A stretch of 39,236 nt of DNA from Porticoccaceae bacterium (GTDB lineage: Bacteria; Pseudomonadota; Gammaproteobacteria; Pseudomonadales; Porticoccaceae), in contig PCCK01000004.1 in NCBI GenBank assembly GCA_002731695.1, forward strand, positions 29,096 to 68,331, read 5' to 3'. The position numbers were made by a program, and so were the translations under genes. Below the pieces are notes generated by a model. The model saw nothing but the letters and a program-made list of their open reading frames with translations. It made no database searches and was not told where the DNA came from. Positions 24,707 to 32,186 of this stretch are shown here, piece after piece (the stretch's first letter is position 1; the number at the start of each line of letters is the position of its first letter).

Positions 24707-24734
24707 TCGGTTGTATTCGGAGGGAGAGTAATAA

Positions 24735-26462
24735 GTGCTAGACCAGAATTCGGTTGATTTTCAGGATTTGTTTGATGGCGCAGACATTTTTTTCCGTGCT
24801 AAGGATAAGCGCCGCTTTCAAACTTCATTGGACGCTATTGGACATGGGAAGCGCGGTCTAGCAGTTATCGGCAGTAATGATGGTGTATTAGACCACTATT
24901 CAAGGATGCTTGTCACTCGCTTACGCGGTATGCATAACCTTCAAGTTGAAGTATTTCTCCCAAACGACACTGACAGCTTACTTAATCGCTTTAATCATAT
25001 TTTAGCAAAGATGACTATGGAACAGGCGCGCAAACCAGCCGACACGTCGGCTTTAACACACTTGCTTGTGGTAAACGATGCTAAGTCAGTCAAGCAAGAT
25101 CAATGGAATTTACTTGTGCGACTGATGACTGATTTCCCGGGAACTAATGTTCGATTAGTTATGTTTATTGACAAGACCGGATGGCCCGCGTTTGAGAAAT
25201 TATTGACTATGTTTGGAAGACAGCTATATCGTTGGGTGGTAGACACTCCATCAGTCGACGAGGCCATTCAGTTAATGTACGCGGCGCGCGAACATGGTTA
25301 CGAGAATGATACGCAGTTACTTTTGGAACAGGTTGGTCTAGGTGATGTTGTGGCGCCAGATGATTCAGAAATTATGCCCGGTGATATCGATATTCTGAGC
25401 CAGGATACATTAATGCAGGATATAGGCGGAAGCCTTGTTTTTCCAGAAGAACCATTTAATTTTGACGATGATAAGCCCGAAAATGATGAGAAAAGAATTC
25501 CAGATGACTTTGAGGAAGTCGGGAGTTCAAAATATAAGGAAATTGTTCTTGGTGTATTGATAATTTTGTTATCGCTGGTGGTAACATTATTTGTTCTTCA
25601 TAGATTTAATCCAACAGAATCGCTGTTTTACAGAGATCTAATATGGTCATCTTTTCAAAAGTGGGGTAAGAGTTTAAATATGCCCCTATTGGACAAAGTA
25701 GTACCTATTAGGGAGGATTCTTTTGTTACAAAGTCGACGGTAGAGGAGAAGAAAAGTGATCAAATCGATTATGAGGATAATTCCCTGAAATTGTTACAGT
25801 CGGATCGTTTAGAAACCTCAGCACCTATCGAAAACAAATTAGTGGTCAGTGCTACATCAAATGTTTCAGATGCCTCTTTGGAGGATGTAGGCGCTTCAGA
25901 AATATTAGAAAATTTTGCTGATTCGTTAGACCTTGAAGCCGAACGAATTGTCGTGCAAACCGGCAATTCCGTTTCTAAGACAGAGCAGATTGAAGCCTTA
26001 TTAGAGGCCGTTGCTAGCGAATATGATTCAGATACTAACCGCGACTATCTGTTGTCGAATGTTGGTAGTTTAGACGAAAATACGGTATCTGAAATTCTTG
26101 CTGCGGAAAAAGTTGCAGATCGACCTGAAGATGAAATTGTTACAGTTATTTCTGCGCCATCACGGCTAAGTATATCAGCGGCAGCCAGCAAAGTAAGAAA
26201 TTCGAGGGGTAGTGACTTTTTTGTGCAATACATTGTTTTCACCTCCGAATCTCAGGCTAGCAGTTTCATTGATGATTATGGAGGACTTTCAGATGCTCTT
26301 ATTGTACCAATTTCCTTGCGTGGTAAACCCGCATATGCTGTAGTAGCAGGGCCTTTTGACTCCTTAGGTACAGCTCGAAGCTCAGCTCGAGCTCAGCAGC
26401 TGCCGGGAGATTATTGGTTTAGAAGTGCCTCACAGTTAAAGGGAGCGCTCAGGGGTGGTTAA
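24735..26462 (+). CDS. DamX-like membrane protein: pseudo-ATPase domain plus SPOR domain
   Basis: A 575-residue single-pass membrane protein. Its N-terminal about 200 residues look like the ATPase-like domain of DamX/ExeA proteins, but the Walker A position reads GSNDGVLD (46-53) without lysine and the Walker B region is LLVVNDAK, so nucleotide hydrolysis is unlikely. An acidic linker (about 205-265), a membrane segment (about 270-288), a long Ser/Glu-rich periplasmic linker and a C-terminal SPOR domain (about 497-571, FFVQYIVF and AYAVVAGPF strands) follow. SPOR domains bind glycan-only peptidoglycan at division sites and new poles. The GTG start has GGAGGGAG upstream. Its place behind flhB suggests a flagellar or polar role. 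Confidence 0.82.
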   Translation: MLDQNSVDFQDLFDGADIFFRAKDKRRFQTSLDAIGHGKRGLAVIGSNDGVLDHYSRMLVTRLRGMHNLQVEVFLPNDTDSLLNRFNHILAKMTMEQARKPADTSALTHLLVVNDAKSVKQDQWNLLVRLMTDFPGTNVRLVMFIDKTGWPAFEKLLTMFGRQLYRWVVDTPSVDEAIQLMYAAREHGYENDTQLLLEQVGLGDVVAPDDSEIMPGDIDILSQDTLMQDIGGSLVFPEEPFNFDDDKPENDEKRIPDDFEEVGSSKYKEIVLGVLIILLSLVVTLFVLHRFNPTESLFYRDLIWSSFQKWGKSLNMPLLDKVVPIREDSFVTKSTVEEKKSDQIDYEDNSLKLLQSDRLETSAPIENKLVVSATSNVSDASLEDVGASEILENFADSLDLEAERIVVQTGNSVSKTEQIEALLEAVASEYDSDTNRDYLLSNVGSLDENTVSEILAAEKVADRPEDEIVTVISAPSRLSISAAASKVRNSRGSDFFVQYIVFTSESQASSFIDDYGGLSDALIVPISLRGKPAYAVVAGPFDSLGTARSSARAQQLPGDYWFRSASQLKGALRGG

Positions 26463-26507
26463 AAAGATTTGCTAACCGAGTAAAGTCTGGGTTGGGAGGG
26501 TTAAAGT

Positions 26508-26849
26508 TTGGTTGATAATACAGACGATGATTCATTATCAGTTGAAGTTTCTGGGCTCAGGCCTGTTGGGATGAGTGACGTGAGTGCTTCGAAAGATAAA
26601 AAACAAAAAGAATTTGTGGCACTTGACGAAAAACAGTTACCTAAAATTGAGCATGAGGATTCAGACGGAAGTCAGCTCGGCTCGATTCAGATAATAAGTG
26701 ATCGGGCAAAAAAAAATGCAGCCACTGAGAGTGAGCAATTTAACAACTTATTGGAGAGCCGTTTGGCTAAAGTTAAAGCGGCCACTGTCGATATTTCTAA
26801 ACAACTAGATGAGATAGAGCCTCATTTCACCAAAGACGATGTGGATTGA
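26508..26849 (+). CDS. Small acidic protein in the DamX-like cassette
   Basis: A 113-residue, highly charged protein of no recognised family. It starts at a TTG with a strong GGGAGGG seven bases upstream. It has no signal peptide or membrane segment and appears largely disordered in its first 75 residues, followed by a helix (NNLLESRLAKVKAATVDISK, about 80-99) that could form a coiled coil. It lies between the DamX-like gene and a membrane coiled-coil gene, so it probably works with them at the cytoplasmic face of the membrane. Function unknown. Confidence 0.65.
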   Translation: MVDNTDDDSLSVEVSGLRPVGMSDVSASKDKKQKEFVALDEKQLPKIEHEDSDGSQLGSIQIISDRAKKNAATESEQFNNLLESRLAKVKAATVDISKQLDEIEPHFTKDDVD

Positions 26850-26851
26850 TT

Positions 26852-27805
26852 ATGAGTATGGCAGAAGAACAAAAAACTGAAGATGCGTCTGAGGACACTG
26901 AAGCACATAACACCTCAGAGGAGACTACGGGTTCCAAAGTTGAAATAGAGAGTTTAGATAAGTACCAAGAGGATCTCGCAGATGTTTTGGGTTATGCGAA
27001 ACAGATCTCTGGCCGTTTGGAAGTGTTGGTGCCTAGTTTACTTGACACTGCGGATGCGACTAATAGTGCGGCAGATGTCAGTAGGCGGGCGTCACTGACT
27101 CTGGAGAAAGGCTTAAGTCAAGTCCAGAAGAGGGTACAGGAACTTGACGAAGCGAGTGCGAAAAGCAACAAGCTATCTGGATACATTCTCATTGGAACGG
27201 TAACGGTATTTGTAGCCGCGGTAAGTGTGTTTGCATTCATGGCGCAACAGCTCAACGCAAAGACAAATCAGGTTGATGCAATGCTCGTTGCTTTAAGTCA
27301 GCGGGTCGTCAATATGAATAGCGCTTTAAGTCTTTTTGACGAAATAAACCAAACAATGAATTCACTTGCAGTTGAGCAATCCGCATTTAGTGACACACAA
27401 ACCGCTTTGATAGAGTCTGTGCGAAATGCGGAAAGGTTGGCTGGGGCAATTAAAAGTGATGTCCCCGAAATGGCAGCTAAAAGGGTGGGACAGTCGACTG
27501 CAAAAGTAATCAAACAAGTTAATGACTTGGCAGGCACTGTCAAGTCTCAAAGTGCTGATGTTGCAAGGGTAAGCAAGTCTGTTGCAGTATTAGCGACGCA
27601 AGTTAAAACAATGCAAGGACAAGTTGGAAATATAAAAGCTCTTAATGCTGACGTCCAATCTCTTATTACTCTTGAGCGCGCTAAGTACATAGACGTTTTA
27701 AAGCGACAAGTAGCTTTAGAGGAGGCGAGAGACCAAGGAGAGCAGGTTGAAGAAGATCTCTCCCCGACAGTAGTTACCTTTCCATCAGGACCGAGCATAA
27801 GATAA
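26852..27805 (+). CDS. Single-pass membrane coiled-coil protein, unassigned
   Basis: A 317-residue protein from the ATG at 26852; a TTG two codons upstream overlaps the previous gene, and an ATG at 26858 is also possible. It has an acidic cytoplasmic leader, a cytoplasmic helix region (about 37-105), one membrane segment (about 109-131, YILIGTVTVFVAAVSVFAF) and a long periplasmic part (about 132-290) of heptad-like helices rich in Val, Ser, Gln and Ala. No signalling HAMP or methyl-accepting signature is seen. The last gene of the flhB operon. The layout suggests a structural or scaffold role; the family is not recognised. Confidence 0.75.
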   Translation: MSMAEEQKTEDASEDTEAHNTSEETTGSKVEIESLDKYQEDLADVLGYAKQISGRLEVLVPSLLDTADATNSAADVSRRASLTLEKGLSQVQKRVQELDEASAKSNKLSGYILIGTVTVFVAAVSVFAFMAQQLNAKTNQVDAMLVALSQRVVNMNSALSLFDEINQTMNSLAVEQSAFSDTQTALIESVRNAERLAGAIKSDVPEMAAKRVGQSTAKVIKQVNDLAGTVKSQSADVARVSKSVAVLATQVKTMQGQVGNIKALNADVQSLITLERAKYIDVLKRQVALEEARDQGEQVEEDLSPTVVTFPSGPSIR

Positions 27806-27928
27806 TTCTGTTGCGTTTTAACGGCAATTTAAGCACCTTTTAGCATACGTCACATACACTGCGTGGGTGATAAGTGACTTAGCAACTAAATCAGTGTTAG
27901 CTTAAAGGCCTTTTTAACAGGACAATGC

Positions 27929-28633
27929 TTAATCCGATTTTTCTCTACCGAGATTTTCCTCTAACTTAGCAGTTTCTTCAGCGAGATAATCGTCATCAGA
28001 GTCACTTTCATTACCATCGTCGTCTTCCGTCGAGTCACTAGAAGATGTGGAAATAGTGGCCTCCGGTACTAGTCGGCTGGACATCAATCCTTTCGGTTCG
28101 AGATTGATTTTTGAGAACAACGCTTCACAAGTTCGATCGAGGGCATCAATAATATCCAATCTAGCATCACCATCCTTTACCATTCCTTCTTCGGTAACTA
28201 TCTCAAAGCCTGATTCATATATAACAGAAGCATATTGCGACGGCATGAACGCTTGAACATTTTCTCTAAGCGTTGAAATTTGCATTGGACTTTCTGGTTG
28301 TTCCGGCGTTTTGCCCGCCTTCTTATCCGTCATCCCAGTTTTGAAGAGAGTTTCGATATGTTTGTACAGGATGTGCTCATATTTTGGCTGAAGAGGCATA
28401 GCATCAGCCGTCGCGTATCCCGGTGGGGGGGTCCCCGAGAGAAGTTCCCAAAGATCGACACCACTCAAACCAAAAAACGGCTTCTCAGCATTTATCATTG
28501 CCAAAGATCCTTTTGGTTGCGGGCCATTAATGGCAATGGTTTCGACTTTTTCAACACGCGCGATTAAGTAAATCATTAATATTACGATTGCTGCGGCTCC
28601 AATAACCACTGCTAATAAAAGCAATTTTTCCAT
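27929..28633 (-). CDS. Unassigned membrane protein at the end of the flhA-fliA operon
   Basis: A 234-residue protein with one N-terminal membrane segment (about 4-25, LLLLAVVIGAAAIVILMIYLIA), a soluble domain (about 30-200) that matches no family I recognise, and a very acidic, Ser/Asp-rich tail (about 195-234). An AGGGG ribosome site lies about 10 bases before the ATG. It follows the 168-residue gene by 47 bases and ends the operon. With no export signal beyond the anchor, orientation is uncertain; the acidic tail suggests a cytoplasmic C-terminus. Function unknown. Confidence 0.72.
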   Translation of the reverse strand: MEKLLLLAVVIGAAAIVILMIYLIARVEKVETIAINGPQPKGSLAMINAEKPFFGLSGVDLWELLSGTPPPGYATADAMPLQPKYEHILYKHIETLFKTGMTDKKAGKTPEQPESPMQISTLRENVQAFMPSQYASVIYESGFEIVTEEGMVKDGDARLDIIDALDRTCEALFSKINLEPKGLMSSRLVPEATISTSSSDSTEDDDGNESDSDDDYLAEETAKLEENLGREKSD

Positions 28634-28680
28634 TTTAATTTTCCCCTTTATTTAATAGTCTTCGGAGATTTTAAGTTTAA

Positions 28681-29187
28681 TTACTCTTCGGTATCGGCTT
28701 CTGAATCTGGAGTTTCCAAAGCGGCCAACTCGTCTCGGAGAAATTGTAGCGTAACGATTGGCTTTTCCAAATCTAAGTCGAAGCTAACTTTATCTGCTAT
28801 CTCTTGTGTGAGCCTGATTGCACGAAAGGCATCTATTTCCATTGTTTGATATTGACCTCCATACAAAAAAACCGGCTCCGAGAATTCCGCTGGCACGTAA
28901 GTGTATATGACCCCATTCGGTCCTTTGGCTGATTGAAACATACCAACTTTGGGGGGAGGAGGATGCTCTAGACCACGATTTCTAGCTTGTTCACAAAGAT
29001 CCTGATGACGAGCAGTTTTGGTGGCGCCTTCTATAAAAATTTTATCTAAATGCGTTCTACTTCTAAATCCGATGCGTCTTCTGAATGCCATCTCTTCGCG
29101 AGTATCTCCTTTGAGTGTCGCTGCTTCAACATAGGCAGATTTAGCAGCCAGCAGAGCTTTTTTTTTCGCGCTGTCTTTAAAAAACAT
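28681..29187 (-). CDS. Unassigned soluble protein directly after fliA
   Basis: A 168-residue protein of no recognised family, starting 4 bases after the fliA stop on the same strand. It has a Lys/Ala-rich helical N-terminus (residues 1-60), a Pro-rich turn (HPPPPKVG, about 94-101), a beta-rich middle (GVIYTYVPAEF, PVFLYGG) and an acidic tail. It has no signal peptide or membrane segment. The close spacing to fliA makes co-transcription near certain. In many polar flagellates cheY follows fliA; this protein lacks CheY motifs. Function unknown. Confidence 0.75.
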   Translation of the reverse strand: MFFKDSAKKKALLAAKSAYVEAATLKGDTREEMAFRRRIGFRSRTHLDKIFIEGATKTARHQDLCEQARNRGLEHPPPPKVGMFQSAKGPNGVIYTYVPAEFSEPVFLYGGQYQTMEIDAFRAIRLTQEIADKVSFDLDLEKPIVTLQFLRDELAALETPDSEADTEE

Positions 29188-29191
29188 ATCC

Positions 29192-29911
29192 TTACAGCTC
29201 TGTTAAGTGTAGGTGTTTTCGAAGTTTAATCACGCATGCAGATAAAATTTGACTCACTCGAGATTCACTTACGTCCAGAATAACACCGATTTCTTTGAGA
29301 TTCATTTCGTCAGAGTAATATAGTGAAATTACGGTCCGTTCCCGCTCAGGTAGAATTTTGATTGCATCAATTAACGTTTCTAAAAATTCTTCCTTTACAA
29401 CTTGTGCCTCGGGTTCACTGGAATCTGAGGCAGGTTGATCAGTAGTTTCTGGAAGTTGCGATTCCAGAGATACGGTTTGAAATCGGTGTGCATGATTCCT
29501 TTCACGCTGAAATTCTTCCACCCCTTTACCCATATACTCAGCTAATTCAGTTTGCGTTGGCTCTCTGCCCAGCTCGCTAGCAAGTGCTGAGGATGCTTCG
29601 TTGTGATCACGCAGATTTACTATAGCCGATCGTGGCAGATACGACATCTTTCGAACTTGATCTAGTATTGCTCCCCGAATGCGATTCTTTGCAAAGACTT
29701 CGAATTCAACGCCCTTTTCACCTTTGAAGGAATTATTAGCCTCGATTAATCCAATCATGCCTACTTGGATTAGCTCTTCAAGCTCCATAAAATTCGGGAG
29801 TCTTCCTTTTAGATGTAACGCGACCCGCTTGACCAATCCGACATGGGCCATTAGCCCATCGCCTTCTCTCTCAGAACTTTGTATATCTTGATAAGATTTA
29901 ATATCAGCCAT
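29192..29911 (-). CDS. fliA: RNA polymerase sigma-28 factor FliA
   Basis: FliA directs polymerase to late flagellar promoters such as those found here before fliS and flgP, and is held inactive by FlgM. The start chosen is the ATG at 29911, which overlaps the flhG stop by 8 bases and gives 239 residues, the usual length; a start 22 codons upstream would lie inside flhG. Region 2 (LEELIQVGMIGLIEA, then VEFEVFAKNRIRGAILDQVRK) and region 4 (LPERERTVISLYYSDEMNLKEIG, ESRVSQILS) are intact. Confidence 0.96.
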   Translation of the reverse strand: MADIKSYQDIQSSEREGDGLMAHVGLVKRVALHLKGRLPNFMELEELIQVGMIGLIEANNSFKGEKGVEFEVFAKNRIRGAILDQVRKMSYLPRSAIVNLRDHNEASSALASELGREPTQTELAEYMGKGVEEFQRERNHAHRFQTVSLESQLPETTDQPASDSSEPEAQVVKEEFLETLIDAIKILPERERTVISLYYSDEMNLKEIGVILDVSESRVSQILSACVIKLRKHLHLTEL

Positions 29912-30746
29912 AGGATGTGCCAAGGCGATTGGGCGGCTGAGTTGCGAGGCGTTCGACGAAGAACTCCAATCCACCACTCATTGGAATGTCGGATTGAAAA
30001 TCTAAAACCATCTTGGCCAGTGCCCGAAAATCGCGCGTGGCAATACTTGAGGGCGCAAAAGACGTCAAAGGTTGCGACGCTTTAATCGAACGCAGTACCA
30101 TGTCGTCTCGGCGTATAGCATGCAAATAACTGATATCGCCACCCAAAAAGTTTTGGATTACAGAATTTATACTCCCGTAAAGCCGCTCTCCTTCTTCCTG
30201 AGAAACTACGCCATTGGGAATAAGACCTATGTTTTCTAGATGATAGTCCTGAATCATCACTTTTATAATTCCGTATGCATCTGCTATCGACGACGGTTCA
30301 TTTTTTACTACAATAAACCGATGTTGGCAAGCACGCAAGAAAGTCATTACAGTATCCGACATTCCTGCGGCTAAATCGACAACGAAATAGTCTAGTTGTT
30401 CTTCTATTTCTGAAAAAGAATTTATTATACCGGCTGTTTCCATTGGATTAAGCGCTACCATGTGTTGTATACCGCTTGCTCCGGGAACCAACTTTACACC
30501 CATGGGACCTTCAACAATGATGTCCTGTAGTGTCTTCTCCCCTGACAGAACATGACTGAAGTTGAATGGTGTCCGGCAGCCCAACGCGAGTTGCGCATTG
30601 GCAAGGCCCAAGTCTGCATCGAATATCATTACTTTTTTGCCAAGGGACGCAAGTGTGACAGCAAGATTAACCGAAACTGTAGTCTTTCCCACACCACCTT
30701 TACCGCTAGCGATACCAATGATTTGCGTTGGCACGGACTTTAGCAT
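29904..30746 (-). CDS. flhG: Flagellar number regulator FlhG (FleN), MinD-like ATPase
   Basis: FlhG is a MinD/ParA-type ATPase that limits the number of polar flagella and restrains the FleQ-type activator. The 280-residue protein has the deviant Walker A GKGGVGKT (15-22), DADLGLAN (41-48) and a C-terminal GGLEFFVERL that resembles FleN. The protein begins only about 8 residues before the first strand, so the DQAxxLR peptide that vibrio-type FlhG uses to stimulate FlhF is absent; an in-frame stop upstream excludes a longer start. The 157-base gap from flhF is unusual inside this operon. Confidence 0.94.
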   Translation of the reverse strand: MLKSVPTQIIGIASGKGGVGKTTVSVNLAVTLASLGKKVMIFDADLGLANAQLALGCRTPFNFSHVLSGEKTLQDIIVEGPMGVKLVPGASGIQHMVALNPMETAGIINSFSEIEEQLDYFVVDLAAGMSDTVMTFLRACQHRFIVVKNEPSSIADAYGIIKVMIQDYHLENIGLIPNGVVSQEEGERLYGSINSVIQNFLGGDISYLHAIRRDDMVLRSIKASQPLTSFAPSSIATRDFRALAKMVLDFQSDIPMSGGLEFFVERLATQPPNRLGTSYG

Positions 30747-30903
30747 GCGATCAAATCTCCCCGCAGGCGAAACGCTCTGGCGATAGCTTTATCACGGCAC
30801 AAACGAAAACAACTATAAGCAATTATCATGAAACGGCATGTCCCTACCGATTTCGAGTAAGTCCATTTTACTCACCTCATCTTCGTCTATCGCTTTAATG
30901 TAG

Positions 30904-32172
30904 TCAAACAAAATGAATAGGTAATTGCGTCAGAGTATGTTGAGCCAAACCAATTCCAGAAATTGCTGCCGCTGCATCGATGATTGATGGCTCTGCGGAG
31001 GCAACAGACAATGGAATTCCACTCACCATAAGTGCATTTATGATCGGCCATGGGTACACTTGAGTTTCCAAGCGGGAAAGCATGATCGAGTGCCAATTCA
31101 GCGCGGCATTTTGGAGATGGCGCTTTAATGATGCTTCTGACGCGTCTGCAGCCACAACGATGTGTCTTTTGGCATGAGGAATCAACTTACCTAACATGTT
31201 GAGATTATTTTCTACGTCAACACCGGGAGTGTCAATAACAATAACCGCTCGGGATTCCAATTCTTCAAGAAGTTGCTCTAGCGTGTTAAGATTGCTAGCG
31301 CGAAACGTGTCCACCCCAGCCTGGGTACCTAATAGTTGAGATTGGTTCCATGCCCCAAAACGAGTGTCATTAAAACTTATCATGGCTACCTGTTGATCGC
31401 CATATTGCATTGCCATTTGTTTACACAGCCTTCCCGCCATCAAGCTTTTTCCCGAGCCAGAGCTTCCAGCGATGAGGTGGATTCCTCTCATATTTTCTAA
31501 AAGATCAATATTCCGAATTCCGTCTCCGATAAATGCAGCAATCTCTGTAAGCGCACTGATCATGTCAGAATGCTTGTTGATAATATCAGTCATGAGTGCA
31601 CGAAGTGCTACAGGCATTCCCGTTTCATTAAATGCTTCCACGAGGGGGCGCATCTCATCAGAAACTGCGAGCGTACCGCTCCATGCATCTACCTGTTGAG
31701 ACAACTTGAACTCTTTACGCATGTTGGTGAGTTCTTGTTTTACCATATCTACTATTTCGCGAGCTCGGAGATTTTGGTTGTCATCTCTCAATGTTTCTGA
31801 ACTGCGTCCTTCTGTAAAATTTGGATTAACAGCAACGCCTTGCTCAAAAGGATTTATTCTGTCTTCATTGGCAGCAGATATTTTAGTCTCTTCCGGTGTT
31901 ACAGATTCTTTTGTAATGGGACGCCCAAATACATGAGACTCCAGAACGGAATCAAATTTTGGCAGTTCTGACTCTGCTTGACGGGATGAGAGTCCGATTC
32001 CAGTGTCATTAAGCGCATCCATTGCCTGATTTGCTAAATCAATAGCCACTATTAGTTCGGTTTGATTTTGAGCTTTTTTATTCGATACTACCATCGCATT
32101 CTCACCATAAAGCTCATAAACTTTTTCCATCGCTTTGCGGGTGTCGTGCGCCAGAACTCTTTGCAATTCCAT
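30904..32172 (-). CDS. flhF: Polar flagellar placement protein FlhF, with divergent G motifs
   Basis: FlhF is an SRP-type GTPase that marks the pole where the flagellum is built. The 422-residue protein has the conserved N-terminal region (MELQRVLAHDTRKAMEKVYE), a variable B domain, and an NG domain from about 165. The nucleotide motifs are eroded: G1 is GSSGSGKSLM (236-245) rather than GPTGVGKTTT, the DxYRIGA motif is DTRFGAW, G3 is DTPG (314-317), and the TKxD that reads guanine is SRLE (366-369). It may bind nucleotide weakly or have lost GTP specificity. It lies between flhA and flhG, as expected. Confidence 0.92.
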   Translation of the reverse strand: MELQRVLAHDTRKAMEKVYELYGENAMVVSNKKAQNQTELIVAIDLANQAMDALNDTGIGLSSRQAESELPKFDSVLESHVFGRPITKESVTPEETKISAANEDRINPFEQGVAVNPNFTEGRSSETLRDDNQNLRAREIVDMVKQELTNMRKEFKLSQQVDAWSGTLAVSDEMRPLVEAFNETGMPVALRALMTDIINKHSDMISALTEIAAFIGDGIRNIDLLENMRGIHLIAGSSGSGKSLMAGRLCKQMAMQYGDQQVAMISFNDTRFGAWNQSQLLGTQAGVDTFRASNLNTLEQLLEELESRAVIVIDTPGVDVENNLNMLGKLIPHAKRHIVVAADASEASLKRHLQNAALNWHSIMLSRLETQVYPWPIINALMVSGIPLSVASAEPSIIDAAAAISGIGLAQHTLTQLPIHFV

Positions 32173-32186
32173 GTTACTTCCTCAAC

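Noticed and set aside
27806-27928. Intrinsic terminator between the convergent operons
   Set aside because: AAAGGCCTTTTT is a short palindrome without a usable loop; no convincing stem plus T-run.
29912-29977. Extended N-terminus of FliA
   Set aside because: The extension lies within flhG coding sequence and would give 261 residues; the ATG at 29911 gives the normal 239.
30813-30866. A 17-codon frame between flhF and flhG as a gene
   Set aside because: Too short to support without conservation; kept only as a note on the gap.
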